From: Candidatus Villigracilis propinquus | Lineage (GTDB): Bacteria; Chloroflexota; Anaerolineae; Anaerolineales; Villigracilaceae | Direction of reading: 5' to 3' | Assembly (NCBI GenBank): GCA_016714565.1 | Contig: JADKDM010000023.1 | Location: 31,888 to 95,887 of the forward strand | DNA: 64,000 nt | Shown: positions 1 to 8,266 of the stretch, in pieces | Layout: the number at the start of each line of letters is the position of its first letter | Position numbering within the stretch: the stretch's first letter is position 1 | Position numbers and translations under genes: made by a program | Notes under the pieces: generated by a model | The model's database searches: none | What the model was told of the DNA's origin: nothing | The model's input: the letters and a program-made list of their open reading frames with translations, nothing else

Positions 1-280
1 CAACACTGTGTGCCCCAGCCTTTTGGGAGGTGCGGCAGACAACCGTGGTCGCATCCTTCTGGGCGCAGTAGAGCGGGAAATCATTTCCGCCTTCCACTTG
101 CACAAAGCCGCTGTTGAGTTCATCCTGCGAGAACTCGCCCGTTACACGGAAGATGAATCTTACCCCGCCTTCGTCGTTTCGCACTTGAACAAGCTCCAAG
201 GCGGATCCGGCGAACGCGGTCCCGGTGGTCACTGCCAGCAGGGCAACCAAAATAAGTGCAGATACAAAAATTCGTTTCAT
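1..280 (-). CDS. exported protein, C-terminal part outside window
   Basis: A gene that runs off the left edge on the minus strand. Its ATG at 280 follows an AGGAG ribosome site at about 289-293. The 93 visible residues start with a clear signal peptide (MKRIFVSALILVALLAVTT, then a likely Ala-X-Ala cleavage near residue 23) and continue as a polar, beta-rich exported segment with two cysteines (about residues 72 and 82) that could pair. No family is recognised from the visible part. It is divergent from the lipoprotein gene that starts at 526. Confidence 0.75.
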   Translation of the reverse strand, partial: MKRIFVSALILVALLAVTTGTAFAGSALELVQVRNDEGGVRFIFRVTGEFSQDELNSGFVQVEGGNDFPLYCAQKDATTVVCRTSQKAGAHSV

Positions 281-525
281 CTGAGTGCTCCTTTTTGTCC
301 GAATTAGTTTGTGTATAACTACAACAAACTCATTCTACTTTAATCAAAATTGGAAGGCAATACCCCAGTTGGTTTTGTAAGTCTGTTGCAGAGTGTGAAA
401 AAAAGCACATTTCTGGTATCTTCGGCAAAGTGGGTTTAAGCAGATCAATATTCTTCGTAATGCAATTTGTTGATATGCCCCATAGTATAATTTAATCATC
501 CTTTGACGCATGGAAGAATGTGATC

Positions 526-2337
526 ATGACAACCAAGAAAATCTTCTTTTTCATTCTGATCAGTTTCAATGTAGTTCTTGCTGCGTGTGCCTCTCCCCAG
601 TCAACTGGCACTATCGAACCAAGCCCATCTTCGCCAATTGAAACTCTATCCCCGGTTCCAACAACGTACACTCCCACTGACCCGCCTACGCTTCAACCCA
701 CGATCGTTGCAAGCGCAGGCGGGTCAGTGGTTTACGATGATAATAAAAACATCATAAGTATAAATTTGGTAACCGGCGAAACCAAGACCCTGATCTCCAG
801 GGAGGAATTGAAGTTGATCTTGGGTGAGGATAAATCTGCTGATTCGTACACATACGGGCGTGATAAGCCAATTGAGATCGAGCTTGCATCTGATCTCAAA
901 AAGGCGCGTGTATCCATCTGTGCCGCTTTGGATAGCCGTTTCCGCTGCGTTTTTGAAGATTATGTCTATTCCCTTGAGGATAAAAGTGCGGTCAAATTAA
1001 AACTGCCGTCGGATACCTATGGCGTTTATTGGAAGTGGTCCCCTGACAGTACAAAACTTGCCGGTGCCGCATGGACGTACATTGGGGCAGCCTATCAATT
1101 CACACGGTTTTATTCAATCAATAGTGACGGTACCAACCTGACTGCCCTGCCCGCCATAACCAATGACAACTGGCAAATTGTCTGGCATCCAGGAAATAAT
1201 GTGGTACTGCCCCTGACTTTTATAACAAACTTCAGGTCAATATTTGTGGATGGTTCCGCAGAGATGGATATTGCCATTGATGGGCTGCAATGGAACGACA
1301 AGATGGAGTGCCTCACTTTTTCACCGGATGCCAGCAAGGCCGCCTTTATTATCAGGCGGGATATCCCCAAAAACCACGACTGGCTCTACATTGTCCGTTC
1401 CGATTTTGCAGAACTTTCCCAGGCGGCAGAATATGATATCGACTCGCGCTATGGCTGCAAGATTAATTGGTCGCCGGATGGCAGCTACATTCATGTGGGG
1501 TATGAATACGTTCTAAGGGAGGAAACTGGGCTGGCCACTCAAACTGATAAGGATTTGCTCCCCTTAGACAAGGTACTCAACCTAAAAACTGGCGAATTTT
1601 TGACAGCACCGGCTAATTCCCGTGCCTGCACCTGGACGCCAAAGGGTGCTTTGGTATACGAAAAGAAAGATATTACTGGCGAAGGTGTCGGAATCGAAGT
1701 AGCCAGCCTGGCGGGTAACGAGTCTGTTCAACCTCCGGAAAATATTCTGGCCATCATCCGCCATTGTCCGGTCCAATGGCTGGAGGGGGAACTTAACCTG
1801 AATATTCCCGAGGGAATTTCTGTCCCCAATGCCTGTCACCCCGGAGTTGTCAATCCGGATGAAATGGAAGTGCAGCCAATAAACTCATTGTTCGATATTC
1901 TCGAAGCCTCCTCCCAACTGGATGGCGAGACCTTGAGCGTGGTCATGACCTTTGATTCGGCAAGCGCTAACCTTGCTTCCTACCTGACCCCTGATGTTAC
2001 AGATTTCCCGAACGGATGGGATGTCCTTGTGGATGTTGATAACAATGTATTAACAGGCGATCAGCTTGGGATCGACTATCGTTTTTCTGCTGCTGTACTG
2101 CCGGAAAATAATGGCACTCCTCCAAGCCTCCGAAGCGCCATACTCAAATACGATGCCGCAAGAAAGACGTTTGTTCAAGTGGACGAGCTGAAAACATCAT
2201 TTAACTTCTCGAAAAAAACTCTCACTTTTAAAGGGAAAATTCCCGAGATTTCCCAAAACACCCGTCTGGTGTTTTTATCCCGATTAGTAGATAGCGCTGC
2301 TGCCAGGTCTGTGGTCGGTGATCGCATCTGTGAATAA
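526..2337 (+). CDS. beta-propeller lipoprotein
   Basis: A 603-residue exported lipoprotein. The N-terminal hydrophobic stretch ends in a lipobox (VVLAAC), followed by a Pro/Ser/Thr-rich linker to about residue 60. The middle (about 65-430) has repeated blades with TolB/WD40-like motifs such as WSPDSTKLAG and WSPDGSYIHV, which suggests a beta-propeller. The last 150 residues look like a separate beta-sandwich domain with the motif VDVDNNVLTGDQ. The ATG at 526 is preferred to the GTG at 520 because GGAAG lies at about 512-516. A hairpin terminator follows, so it is probably monocistronic. The ligand is unknown; a surface sensor or binding protein is the likely role. Confidence 0.75.
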   Translation: MTTKKIFFFILISFNVVLAACASPQSTGTIEPSPSSPIETLSPVPTTYTPTDPPTLQPTIVASAGGSVVYDDNKNIISINLVTGETKTLISREELKLILGEDKSADSYTYGRDKPIEIELASDLKKARVSICAALDSRFRCVFEDYVYSLEDKSAVKLKLPSDTYGVYWKWSPDSTKLAGAAWTYIGAAYQFTRFYSINSDGTNLTALPAITNDNWQIVWHPGNNVVLPLTFITNFRSIFVDGSAEMDIAIDGLQWNDKMECLTFSPDASKAAFIIRRDIPKNHDWLYIVRSDFAELSQAAEYDIDSRYGCKINWSPDGSYIHVGYEYVLREETGLATQTDKDLLPLDKVLNLKTGEFLTAPANSRACTWTPKGALVYEKKDITGEGVGIEVASLAGNESVQPPENILAIIRHCPVQWLEGELNLNIPEGISVPNACHPGVVNPDEMEVQPINSLFDILEASSQLDGETLSVVMTFDSASANLASYLTPDVTDFPNGWDVLVDVDNNVLTGDQLGIDYRFSAAVLPENNGTPPSLRSAILKYDAARKTFVQVDELKTSFNFSKKTLTFKGKIPEISQNTRLVFLSRLVDSAAARSVVGDRICE

Positions 2338-2380
2338 TAAAAACGCTTTTCCGATTGAACAGAACTAATCTGGCAATATG

Positions 2381-2412
2381 GCAGGTCACGCGAATGCGTG
2401 GCCTGCTTTTTT
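2381..2412 (+). terminator. rho-independent terminator after the propeller lipoprotein
   Basis: Arms GCAGGTCACG and CGTGGCCTGC (one G-T pair) around a six-base loop, followed by six T. Confidence 0.8.
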
Positions 2413-2442
2413 ACTGCAACTTTTTCGCCCCCACTCCTGTAT

Positions 2443-2448
2443 TACACT
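2443..2448 (+). promoter_or_regulatory. candidate -10 box (TACACT) of the sigma factor gene
   Basis: TACACT ends six bases before the ATG at 2455 and no ribosome site is visible, so the transcript could be leaderless. The same spacing recurs at several genes in this window. No convincing -35 was found. Confidence 0.4.
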
Positions 2449-2454
2449 TTAGCT

Positions 2455-3000
2455 ATGACTACGCCCACTGACCGCGACTTGATCCTGTGCGCCCGTCGCG
2501 GCGACGCCGAAGGGCGTGAAGCGTTTGGCGAACTTGTCACGCGCTACCAGACGAGCGTCTTCAACGTCTGCTACCGCGTTTTGCACGAGCGCGGCGAGGC
2601 GGAGGATCTCGCGCAGGAAGTTTTTATCCGCGCCTACGACCGCATCCACACCTTTGACATCGAGCGCGAGTTCGGCCCGTGGATTCGGCGGGTGGCGGCC
2701 AACCTGTGTCTCAACCACCTCGAAGGGCAAAAGGTCACGGCCGAGTTGGACGATGAACGGGACGCTGACCATGCTCCCAGCCCCGAGTCCGCCCAAGAGG
2801 TCCGCGAACGAAGCGAGCAAATTCGCGGCGCGCTCGCGTCCCTGCCCGCGCATTATCGCGTCGTCGTTGAACTGCGGCATTATCAGGAACTGTCCTACGA
2901 AGAGATCGCCGAAGAATTAAAAATCCCATTGAGCGACGTGAAGAGTCATCTCTTCCGCGCCCGCAAAATTTTGGCGGAGAAACTCCATGCATCTGACTGA
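2455..3000 (+). CDS. ECF-family RNA polymerase sigma factor
   Basis: An alternative sigma factor of 181 residues with sigma-70 region 2 (about residues 22-88, with the motif EDLAQEVFIRAYDRI) and region 4 (about 125-178, with the helix-turn-helix LSYEEIAEELKIPLSDVKSH). Length and domain order match extracytoplasmic-function sigma factors. The ATG at 2455 gives the normal N-terminus; an in-frame start upstream would add residues coded by the terminator region. Its 3' end overlaps the zinc-finger anti-sigma gene by 14 bases, the usual arrangement for translational coupling of sigma and its inhibitor. Target genes are unknown; the membrane proteins just downstream are candidates by position only. 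Confidence 0.93.
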   Translation: MTTPTDRDLILCARRGDAEGREAFGELVTRYQTSVFNVCYRVLHERGEAEDLAQEVFIRAYDRIHTFDIEREFGPWIRRVAANLCLNHLEGQKVTAELDDERDADHAPSPESAQEVRERSEQIRGALASLPAHYRVVVELRHYQELSYEEIAEELKIPLSDVKSHLFRARKILAEKLHASD

Positions 3001-3502
3001 AGATCAACTCAACGAATATTTAGACGAAGCCACGATCGAGCGTGTGCAGATCGAAGAGCATCTCTCTTCCTGCGATGAATGCGCGGCGCGCTTGTCCACT
3101 CTTCAAAATGTATTCACCGAATTGGATTCCCTCCCCGAACTGGAGTTGACTCGTGACCTTGCCGCGCCGTTCACTCTCCGCCCGAGCCTGCCAGCCCAAC
3201 TACCAAAATTCCTCACGCTGACAGTGACTCTGCAAGCCGCCGTCGCGCTGACCGCCATTGGAATTGCCATTCCGTTTATTGCCAACCTTATGCCTTCGAT
3301 CAATCTGTCCGCGTTTGTAGGCGTGTCCATTCAATTGCAGACCCAATGGACATCATGGCTCGATACACTTTCCACATTCCAACTCCCGCCCATGCCCGAA
3401 TTACCCATTGTTGAAATGTCCAGCCTGTTAATCACCCTTGCGGGTGTATCCGTCATTTGGATTCTGGGCAATGGCTTGTTGTTACGAAATCAATTGAAGT
3501 AA
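2987..3502 (+). CDS. zinc-finger anti-sigma factor, membrane-anchored
   Basis: A 171-residue partner of the preceding sigma factor. Residues 25-32 carry the H-x3-C-x2-C motif (HLSSCDEC) of ZAS-type anti-sigma domains, which hold the sigma factor inactive. Hydrophobic segments at about 75-104 and 146-167 should place it in the inner membrane with the zinc domain in the cytoplasm. It overlaps the sigma gene by 14 bases. The signal that releases sigma cannot be read from the sequence. Confidence 0.85.
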   Translation: MHLTEDQLNEYLDEATIERVQIEEHLSSCDECAARLSTLQNVFTELDSLPELELTRDLAAPFTLRPSLPAQLPKFLTLTVTLQAAVALTAIGIAIPFIANLMPSINLSAFVGVSIQLQTQWTSWLDTLSTFQLPPMPELPIVEMSSLLITLAGVSVIWILGNGLLLRNQLK

Positions 3503-3504
3503 CC

Positions 3505-3551
3505 GTAGGGGCGGGGTCTTCCCGCCCAGGGCAAGAGAATCTTGCCCCTAC
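3505..3551. repeat. short composite palindrome, GTAGGGGC...GCCCCTAC type
   Basis: Outer arms GTAGGGGC/GCCCCTAC enclose two smaller hairpins (GGGCGGG/CCCGCCC and AGGGCAAG/CTTGCCCCT). A related element with the same ends occurs at 47683-47715, so this is probably a dispersed repeat rather than a terminator. Confidence 0.6.
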
Positions 3552-3569
3552 ATCAATTAGGAGAATTAC

Positions 3570-4058
3570 ATGACCGATATCCTTCGCATCTTCTTCATCG
3601 TCATCCTGCTGACCATCACCCTGGCCGCATATTTCCTTGTTATCGGCGCATTATTCGCCAGCCGTGTGACAAAGACTCAAAGCATCATCAATCAGACTGC
3701 TGGCCGCGCTTTCGGTTTGGGATTGATCAATTTCCTTTTCTTCGGAGTGATCGCGCTGGTGTTGTTGTCTGTTGCAGAGAACGCAGGCGGATTTGTCAAA
3801 GGTATATTGACCATCCCAGCCTTGCTCATCCTCGCATTTCTCTCCGTGCTCTTGAGCCTGGGTCTTACAGGCATGGTCAACGTCCTCGGCGAACGTCTCT
3901 TCTCAGACCTGCCCACATGGAAGCGAAATATTTGGAGCACAGTAATTTTATGTTTTGCTTGCGCATTGCCATTTGTAGGTTGGTTTCTGCTTTTACCTTA
4001 TGTGGGATTCGTTGGCATCGGCGCATCCATTTTGGGATTCTTTCAGCGTAATTCATAA
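3570..4058 (+). CDS. multi-pass membrane protein of unknown function
   Basis: A 162-residue protein with four or five hydrophobic segments (about 5-30, 48-72, 82-106, 122-143, 143-158) and no soluble domain. AGGAG lies 9 bases before the ATG. It resembles the protein at 4226-4744 in length, in the position of membrane segments and in a conserved loop before the final hairpin (ending in a PFVGWFLLLP or FPVLGWFFIWP motif), so the two probably arose by duplication. It follows the sigma/anti-sigma pair and may belong to that regulon. No function is recognised. Confidence 0.75.
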   Translation: MTDILRIFFIVILLTITLAAYFLVIGALFASRVTKTQSIINQTAGRAFGLGLINFLFFGVIALVLLSVAENAGGFVKGILTIPALLILAFLSVLLSLGLTGMVNVLGERLFSDLPTWKRNIWSTVILCFACALPFVGWFLLLPYVGFVGIGASILGFFQRNS

Positions 4059-4072
4059 ACCACCGAATCACT

Positions 4073-4093
4073 CTTTCTTCTTTCCTCTTTCAT
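4073..4093. repeat. heptamer repeat array (CTTTCTT unit)
   Basis: Three consecutive 7-base units CTTTCTT, CTTTCCT, CTTTCAT between the two membrane protein genes. The array abuts the terminator. Confidence 0.6.
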
Positions 4094-4126
4094 CAAAAAG
4101 ACGCGCCCACCCCGCGTCTTTTTGAT
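4092..4126 (+). terminator. rho-independent terminator, possibly bidirectional
   Basis: Perfect 14-base arms ATCAAAAAGACGCG and CGCGTCTTTTTGAT around a 7-base loop; the T-rich arm follows the GC core. Confidence 0.8.
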
Positions 4127-4128
4127 TT

Positions 4129-4163
4129 CCTAGTCCCTAGTCACTAATCCCTAATTCCTAACC
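4129..4163. repeat. heptamer repeat array (CCTAGTC unit)
   Basis: Five 7-base units: CCTAGTC, CCTAGTC, ACTAATC, CCTAATT, CCTAACC. It lies in the intergenic space directly after the terminator. Confidence 0.7.
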
Positions 4164-4225
4164 TGCAACTTTCTCCCACCCATCCCTGTACAACCTATAA
4201 CTCAATAAACGAAAGGAATTTCCCA

Positions 4226-4744
4226 ATGGCCGACATATCCGCCATCTTCTTCATCTTGTTAATCATAGGCATCGCCTTCCCAGCCATGCTCACCGCGTGG
4301 TGGCTGTTGTTCCCCGCAGTCATCTCCCGCGCCCAAACCCGCGTGGACAAGACTCCCATGCAAACCTTCTGGATGGGAGTAATGATCGTCATTGCAGTCA
4401 CCATTCCCATTGTTATTCTGCTCGCCCTTCCGTTTGGACCTGCCAAATTTATCGGCTGGGTTTTGCTCGCGGCATCTCTCGCGCTTTCTTCCATCGGCTC
4501 CGCTGGCATCGCCGCTCACCTTGGAAAGAGACTCACAGATCAAAGCAGCCTCTCCCCATTGAACGGATTCATCCGCGGCTCGGTCATCCTCGAACTCGCC
4601 GCCTTCTTCCCCGTCCTCGGCTGGTTCTTCATCTGGCCGCTCATGCTCATCACAGCCTTCGGTGCGACTGGCTTTGCGTTGCTCAATTGGAAACCAAGAG
4701 AAAAAACACAACCAGCCGCAGCGCCCATCTCAACACAAGCTTAA
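4226..4744 (+). CDS. multi-pass membrane protein, paralogue of the protein at 3570
   Basis: A 172-residue protein with hydrophobic segments at about 5-30, 50-70, 74-95 and 117-150 and a short polar C-terminus. AAAGGAA precedes the ATG. The overall pattern matches the protein at 3570-4058, including a conserved small-residue loop before the last hairpin, so I read the two as paralogues separated by a terminator and repeat arrays. Function unknown. Confidence 0.75.
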   Translation: MADISAIFFILLIIGIAFPAMLTAWWLLFPAVISRAQTRVDKTPMQTFWMGVMIVIAVTIPIVILLALPFGPAKFIGWVLLAASLALSSIGSAGIAAHLGKRLTDQSSLSPLNGFIRGSVILELAAFFPVLGWFFIWPLMLITAFGATGFALLNWKPREKTQPAAAPISTQA

Positions 4745-4765
4745 ACCGCAGAGACCGCAGAATTT

Positions 4766-4786
4766 CTTTCTTCTTTCCTTTTTCTT
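4766..4786. repeat. short heptamer array (CTTTCTT unit)
   Basis: Units CTTTCTT, CTTTCCT and TTTTTCT, the same family as at 4073-4093. Confidence 0.45.
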
Positions 4787-4816
4787 CATATCTACTCACC
4801 ACTTTCCACTAATCCC

Positions 4817-6304
4817 ATGCCCCTCTCCCGACGTGACTTCCTCAAACTCGCCTCCCTCGTCACCGCAAGCGCGGCGCTCTCATCTTGCGCTCCCTCGCTA
4901 GCGTATAGCAGACTCACAGGCGGCCTGCCCACCGTCCCGTGGACAGCGCTCTCCGCAAGTGACTTCCTCGCGCTGAACCGCATCACCTTCGGTGCAAGAG
5001 TGGAGGAGCGTGCCCGCTTTGTAGAGATTGGTTTACAAGCCTATATCGAAGAACAACTCAATCACGAATCCATCAACGACCTCGCCTGCGACCTTCGACT
5101 TTCGACCTTCGACACATTGAAAATGGAAGCCAACGAACTCGAAGGCATCAGCAATCAACTCTTCGACGGCTACGACCGTGAGAAAGTCCCCAACGAATTG
5201 CGTCAGGCAACCTTCCTGCGCCAGCTTTACAGCAAGCGTCAACTCTACGAAGTGATGGTTGAATTCTGGAGCGACCACTTCAACATCTTCATGGACAAGG
5301 AAAAAGAATTCTTCCTCAAAACCGTGGATGACCGCGAAGTGATTCGCAAACATGCGCTCGGTAATTTCCGCGACCTCGTGTGGGCGTCCGCGCATTCGCC
5401 AGCGATGATGATCTATCTCGACAATCAAGCCAACGAGAAAAGTCATCCCAACGAAAATTATGCGCGTGAGTTAATGGAACTCCACACCCTCGGCGTGGAC
5501 GGCGGCTACTCTCAAAAAGATGTGATGGAACTTGCGCGCTGTCTCACGGGTTGGAATGTGAAGGAACATTTTTGGCTTGGTGATTTTGTCTTCAAGGAAG
5601 ACCTGCATGACACAGGTGAGAAAAATGTTTTGGGTCTTTCGATCCAGCCGTCGGGTCAGGCAGAGGCGGAGCAGGTCATCGAAATGCTGGTTGCGCATCC
5701 ATCCACCGCAAAATTTATCTGCACCAAACTCGCGCGTCGCTTCATCGCCGATAATCCGCCAGAGCAACTCATCGAAAAAGCCGCGCAAACTTTTCTCAAC
5801 ACGAATGGCGATATCAAATCTGTGCTGCGTGTCATCCTGCTTGATGGCCTCCCGCTCGCGCAGCCCAAATACAAACGCCCCGTCAATTTTCTTTTGTCTG
5901 CGCTGCGCATGCTCAATGTTGAAACCGATGGCATCGCGCTGCATGAATATCTCGTCCGCATGGGGCAGCTTTATTTCAACTGGCCCACGCCCGATGGCTA
6001 CCCCGATTACAGCGAGGCCTGGCAGGGCAACCTCATGCCGCGCTGGCAATTTGCCTTCGCGTTGATTCGCAACGAACTCGACGACACAAAACACAATCTC
6101 AATGCTTTACTGGATGTCTCGTCTACTGGCATTTTACAAGACGATATAGATTCAATTACATCTTTATTATTAGGCGCCCCGTTAGAGCGCTTCGCTCGTA
6201 ACGAAATAATTGACTCCGTCCGAGCAGCAGGCGCCACCGATGAAGAGACTCGTCAAATCATCGCCGCAAGCATCATCGCCTCGCCCGCGTTTCAATGGCG
6301 TTGA
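4817..6304 (+). CDS. DUF1800 family protein with Tat lipoprotein signal
   Basis: A 495-residue protein that starts with a twin-arginine motif (SRRDFLK, residues 4-10) and a lipobox-like LSSC near residue 23, so it is probably exported folded and anchored. The body matches the DUF1800 family: the N-terminal FLALNRITFG motif, the central EFWSDHFNIF and ENYARELMELHTLGVDGGYSQ motifs, and a C-terminal FNWPTPDGYPD. Family members nearly always sit beside a DUF1501 gene, as here (next gene, 84 bases downstream). The biochemical role is unknown. A heptamer repeat array is embedded in frame at codons 91-100. No strong ribosome site is visible. Confidence 0.9.
   Translation: MPLSRRDFLKLASLVTASAALSSCAPSLAYSRLTGGLPTVPWTALSASDFLALNRITFGARVEERARFVEIGLQAYIEEQLNHESINDLACDLRLSTFDTLKMEANELEGISNQLFDGYDREKVPNELRQATFLRQLYSKRQLYEVMVEFWSDHFNIFMDKEKEFFLKTVDDREVIRKHALGNFRDLVWASAHSPAMMIYLDNQANEKSHPNENYARELMELHTLGVDGGYSQKDVMELARCLTGWNVKEHFWLGDFVFKEDLHDTGEKNVLGLSIQPSGQAEAEQVIEMLVAHPSTAKFICTKLARRFIADNPPEQLIEKAAQTFLNTNGDIKSVLRVILLDGLPLAQPKYKRPVNFLLSALRMLNVETDGIALHEYLVRMGQLYFNWPTPDGYPDYSEAWQGNLMPRWQFAFALIRNELDDTKHNLNALLDVSSTGILQDDIDSITSLLLGAPLERFARNEIIDSVRAAGATDEETRQIIAASIIASPAFQWR
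5089..5116. repeat. heptamer array inside the DUF1800 coding region
   Basis: Units CGACCTT, CGACTTT, CGACCTT, CGACACA run through the reading frame and encode the segment DLRLSTFDTL. The frame is kept on both sides. Confidence 0.65.
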
Positions 6305-6588
6305 CAATGTAGTAGCGACAAGCAACTTCAACAATTGAGATTGCTTCGACAAAAAGCCGTTACTCGCAATACGGAATAAGGATTTTTAATGCTTACCCAA
6401 ACTTTACCAACCTGGCTCCCCCGCTTATCCTTCGCCCCCGTCAACACCGCCCCGCGCGGAGATACACTCGTCGTTGTCTTCCTCCGCGGCGCAGCGGACG
6501 TGCTCAACATGGTCGTCCCACACGGCGAAGACGCCTATTATCAATTGCGGCCTTCCTTGGGAATTGCAAGACCTGATGATTCAAAAAC

Positions 6589-6609
6589 GAAGAAAGAAGA
6601 AAGAACAGT
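6589..6609. repeat. heptamer array in the DUF1501 coding region (GAAGAAA unit)
   Basis: GAAGAAA, GAAGAAA, GAACAGT; codes for a KKEER segment and keeps the frame. Confidence 0.5.
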
Positions 6610-7050
6610 TGACTTGGATGGTTTTTTTGGTTTGCATCCAAACATGAGTCCCTTGCTTGAAGCATGGCAAAGTGAACAGCTTGCCATCATCCACGCCTGC
6701 GGCGCACCTGACGAATCGCGCAGTCACTTCAAAGCGATGGAACTCATGGAGCGCGGCGTGGACGATGAACGCGGTCCCGCCTCAGGCTGGATCGGACGTC
6801 ACCTCGCCACGTTGAACACGGGCAACTCATCACCATTGCGTGCCGTGGGAATGGGAACCCGTCCGCAACGCAGTTTGAGCGGAAGTGTGCCAGTCTCTGC
6901 CCTGCGCTCGATTACGGATTTTCATCTTGGCGGTGATTTACGTGCTTTGCAGCAAATGCGCGCCGCATTGGAAACAGTTTATGCAGGCGATATTTTGGGA
7001 CAAGAGACTTTATCCATCATGGATACTCTCCAAAAACTTGATGTCCAAAA

Positions 7051-7078
7051 TTACCAATCACCAATTACCAATTACCCC
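7051..7078. repeat. heptamer array in the DUF1501 coding region (TTACCAA unit)
   Basis: TTACCAA, TCACCAA, TTACCAA, TTACCCC; codes for NYQSPITNYP within a linker and keeps the frame. The second array in this gene. Confidence 0.65.
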
Positions 7079-7648
7079 GACACCGAATTCGGCCTCGCCC
7101 TCAAACAAACCGCCATGCTCATCAAAGCGGAAGTGGGACTCGAAGTCTCAGCCATTGACCTCGGCGGCTGGGACACGCACTTCGCGCAAGGCTCATCCGC
7201 TGGCATCATGCCCAACCTGATGAAAGACCTCGCCGAAGGACTCGCCGCTTTCCATGCCGATATGGCTGACCATCAAAATCAACTTACCACCGTCACCATG
7301 TCCGAGTTTGGACGGCGTGCATCTGAAAACGGCAGCCTCGGCACAGACCACGGTCACGGCAGCATGATGATGGTCTCGGCGGCAATGTGGACGGCGGCAA
7401 AGTCCACGGGCAGTGGCCTGGGCTGGCGGAAGGTCAACTCATTGGGCCAGGTGATTTGGCGGTCACAACAGATTATCGTGATGTGCTTTCCGAGATTTTG
7501 ACGAAGCGATTGAACAACTCAGCCACGAATGAAATATTCCCCGACTATCAGCCGACCATGCCAAATGTGATTGTATAGTTTTATGGATTTGCAGGGCGCA
7601 GTAATTTGAGATAACATCAAAATAGTTTTTATTTCATAGGAGGATACT

Positions 7649-8227
7649 ATGCTTCGACTCGGTTATTTCCTTTCACTGCTTCTTGTCCTGACCTTGGCCT
7701 GCTCAGCGCTTTCAGCCCCTGTGGCTAATCCTGTTGAGCCTGTTCAGGAAATCCCAACCGCACTTCCTCAAAATATAGAATCTCCAACGCAGGATGTTGC
7801 CCAAACATCCGAACTTCAAAATTCCGCGCTTGTGGATTTTTACGATCCTGCCCGCAATCCAGCCGATGATCTGACACAAGCCATTGTGGTCGCGCAAAAG
7901 GAAAACAAACGCATCATGCTTGAACTAGGTGGAGATTGGTGCATCTGGTGCAAATACATGGATGACTTCTACAAATCCCATCCTGATATTCTGCAAGTTC
8001 GCGTTGAGAATTATGTGCTTGTGAAGGTAAATGTCAGCGAGGAGAATGAGAATCTGGAATTTCTTTCGCAATTCCCTGAGGCAGCAGGCTATCCTCACAT
8101 TTATATTTTGGAAAGCGATGGGACACTCCTGCATTCCCAGAACACAGCAGACCTTGAAGATGGCGCGGATTCGTATGTCCCTGAAGTGTTCGTGGCTTTC
8201 CTGCAAGAGTGGGCTCCGGCTAAATAA
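7649..8227 (+). CDS. thioredoxin-fold lipoprotein
   Basis: A 192-residue exported protein. The signal peptide ends in a lipobox (LTLAC near residue 18) and is followed by a linker to about residue 55. The rest is a thioredoxin-like domain with the redox motif WCIWCK (about residues 95-100) and the cis-proline strand AGYPHIYIL. A role in thiol-disulfide exchange on the outer face of the membrane is likely. The ribosome site AGGAGG is 6 bases from the ATG. It is followed by a terminator shared with the convergent CAP-domain gene. Confidence 0.88.
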   Translation: MLRLGYFLSLLLVLTLACSALSAPVANPVEPVQEIPTALPQNIESPTQDVAQTSELQNSALVDFYDPARNPADDLTQAIVVAQKENKRIMLELGGDWCIWCKYMDDFYKSHPDILQVRVENYVLVKVNVSEENENLEFLSQFPEAAGYPHIYILESDGTLLHSQNTADLEDGADSYVPEVFVAFLQEWAPAK

Positions 8228-8230
8228 AAC

Positions 8231-8258
8231 AAGGGCGACCGTATCGGTCGCCCTTTTA
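8231..8258. terminator. bidirectional terminator between convergent genes
   Basis: Arms AAGGGCGACC and GGTCGCCCTT around a five-base loop, with T-rich or A-rich flanks on both sides. Confidence 0.8.
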
Positions 8259-8266
8259 ATTTCTTA

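Larger units (their letters stand above)
6389..7578 (+). pseudogene. DUF1501 family protein, frameshifted near 7375
   Basis: Partner of the DUF1800 gene. AAGGA precedes the ATG at 6389. The first frame gives 327 family-like residues with the motifs VVVFLRGAADVLNMVVPHG, LHPNM, GGWDTH and the C-terminal GTDHGHGSMMMV, and then becomes unrelated sequence to a stop at 7501. The second frame, from about 7378, continues the family's expected end (GGNVDGGKVHGQWPGL, DLAVTTDYRDVLSEIL, then a stop at 7578). One missing base in GGTCTCGG at 7373-7379 explains the break. This is either a single-base sequencing or assembly error or a fresh mutation. The family is alpha/beta-hydrolase-like in fold, related to sulfatases, with no established substrate. 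Confidence 0.85.

Noticed and set aside
8..307. Plus-strand reading frame at the left edge
   Set aside because: It is antisense to a minus-strand gene with a good ribosome site and a signal peptide, and its own product has no protein-like features.
4129..4163. Heptamer arrays as a CRISPR array
   Set aside because: Units are adjacent 7-mers without unique spacers and no cas genes are present.
5471..6094. Long minus-strand frame opposite the DUF1800 gene
   Set aside because: A shadow of a gene with clear family motifs on the plus strand.
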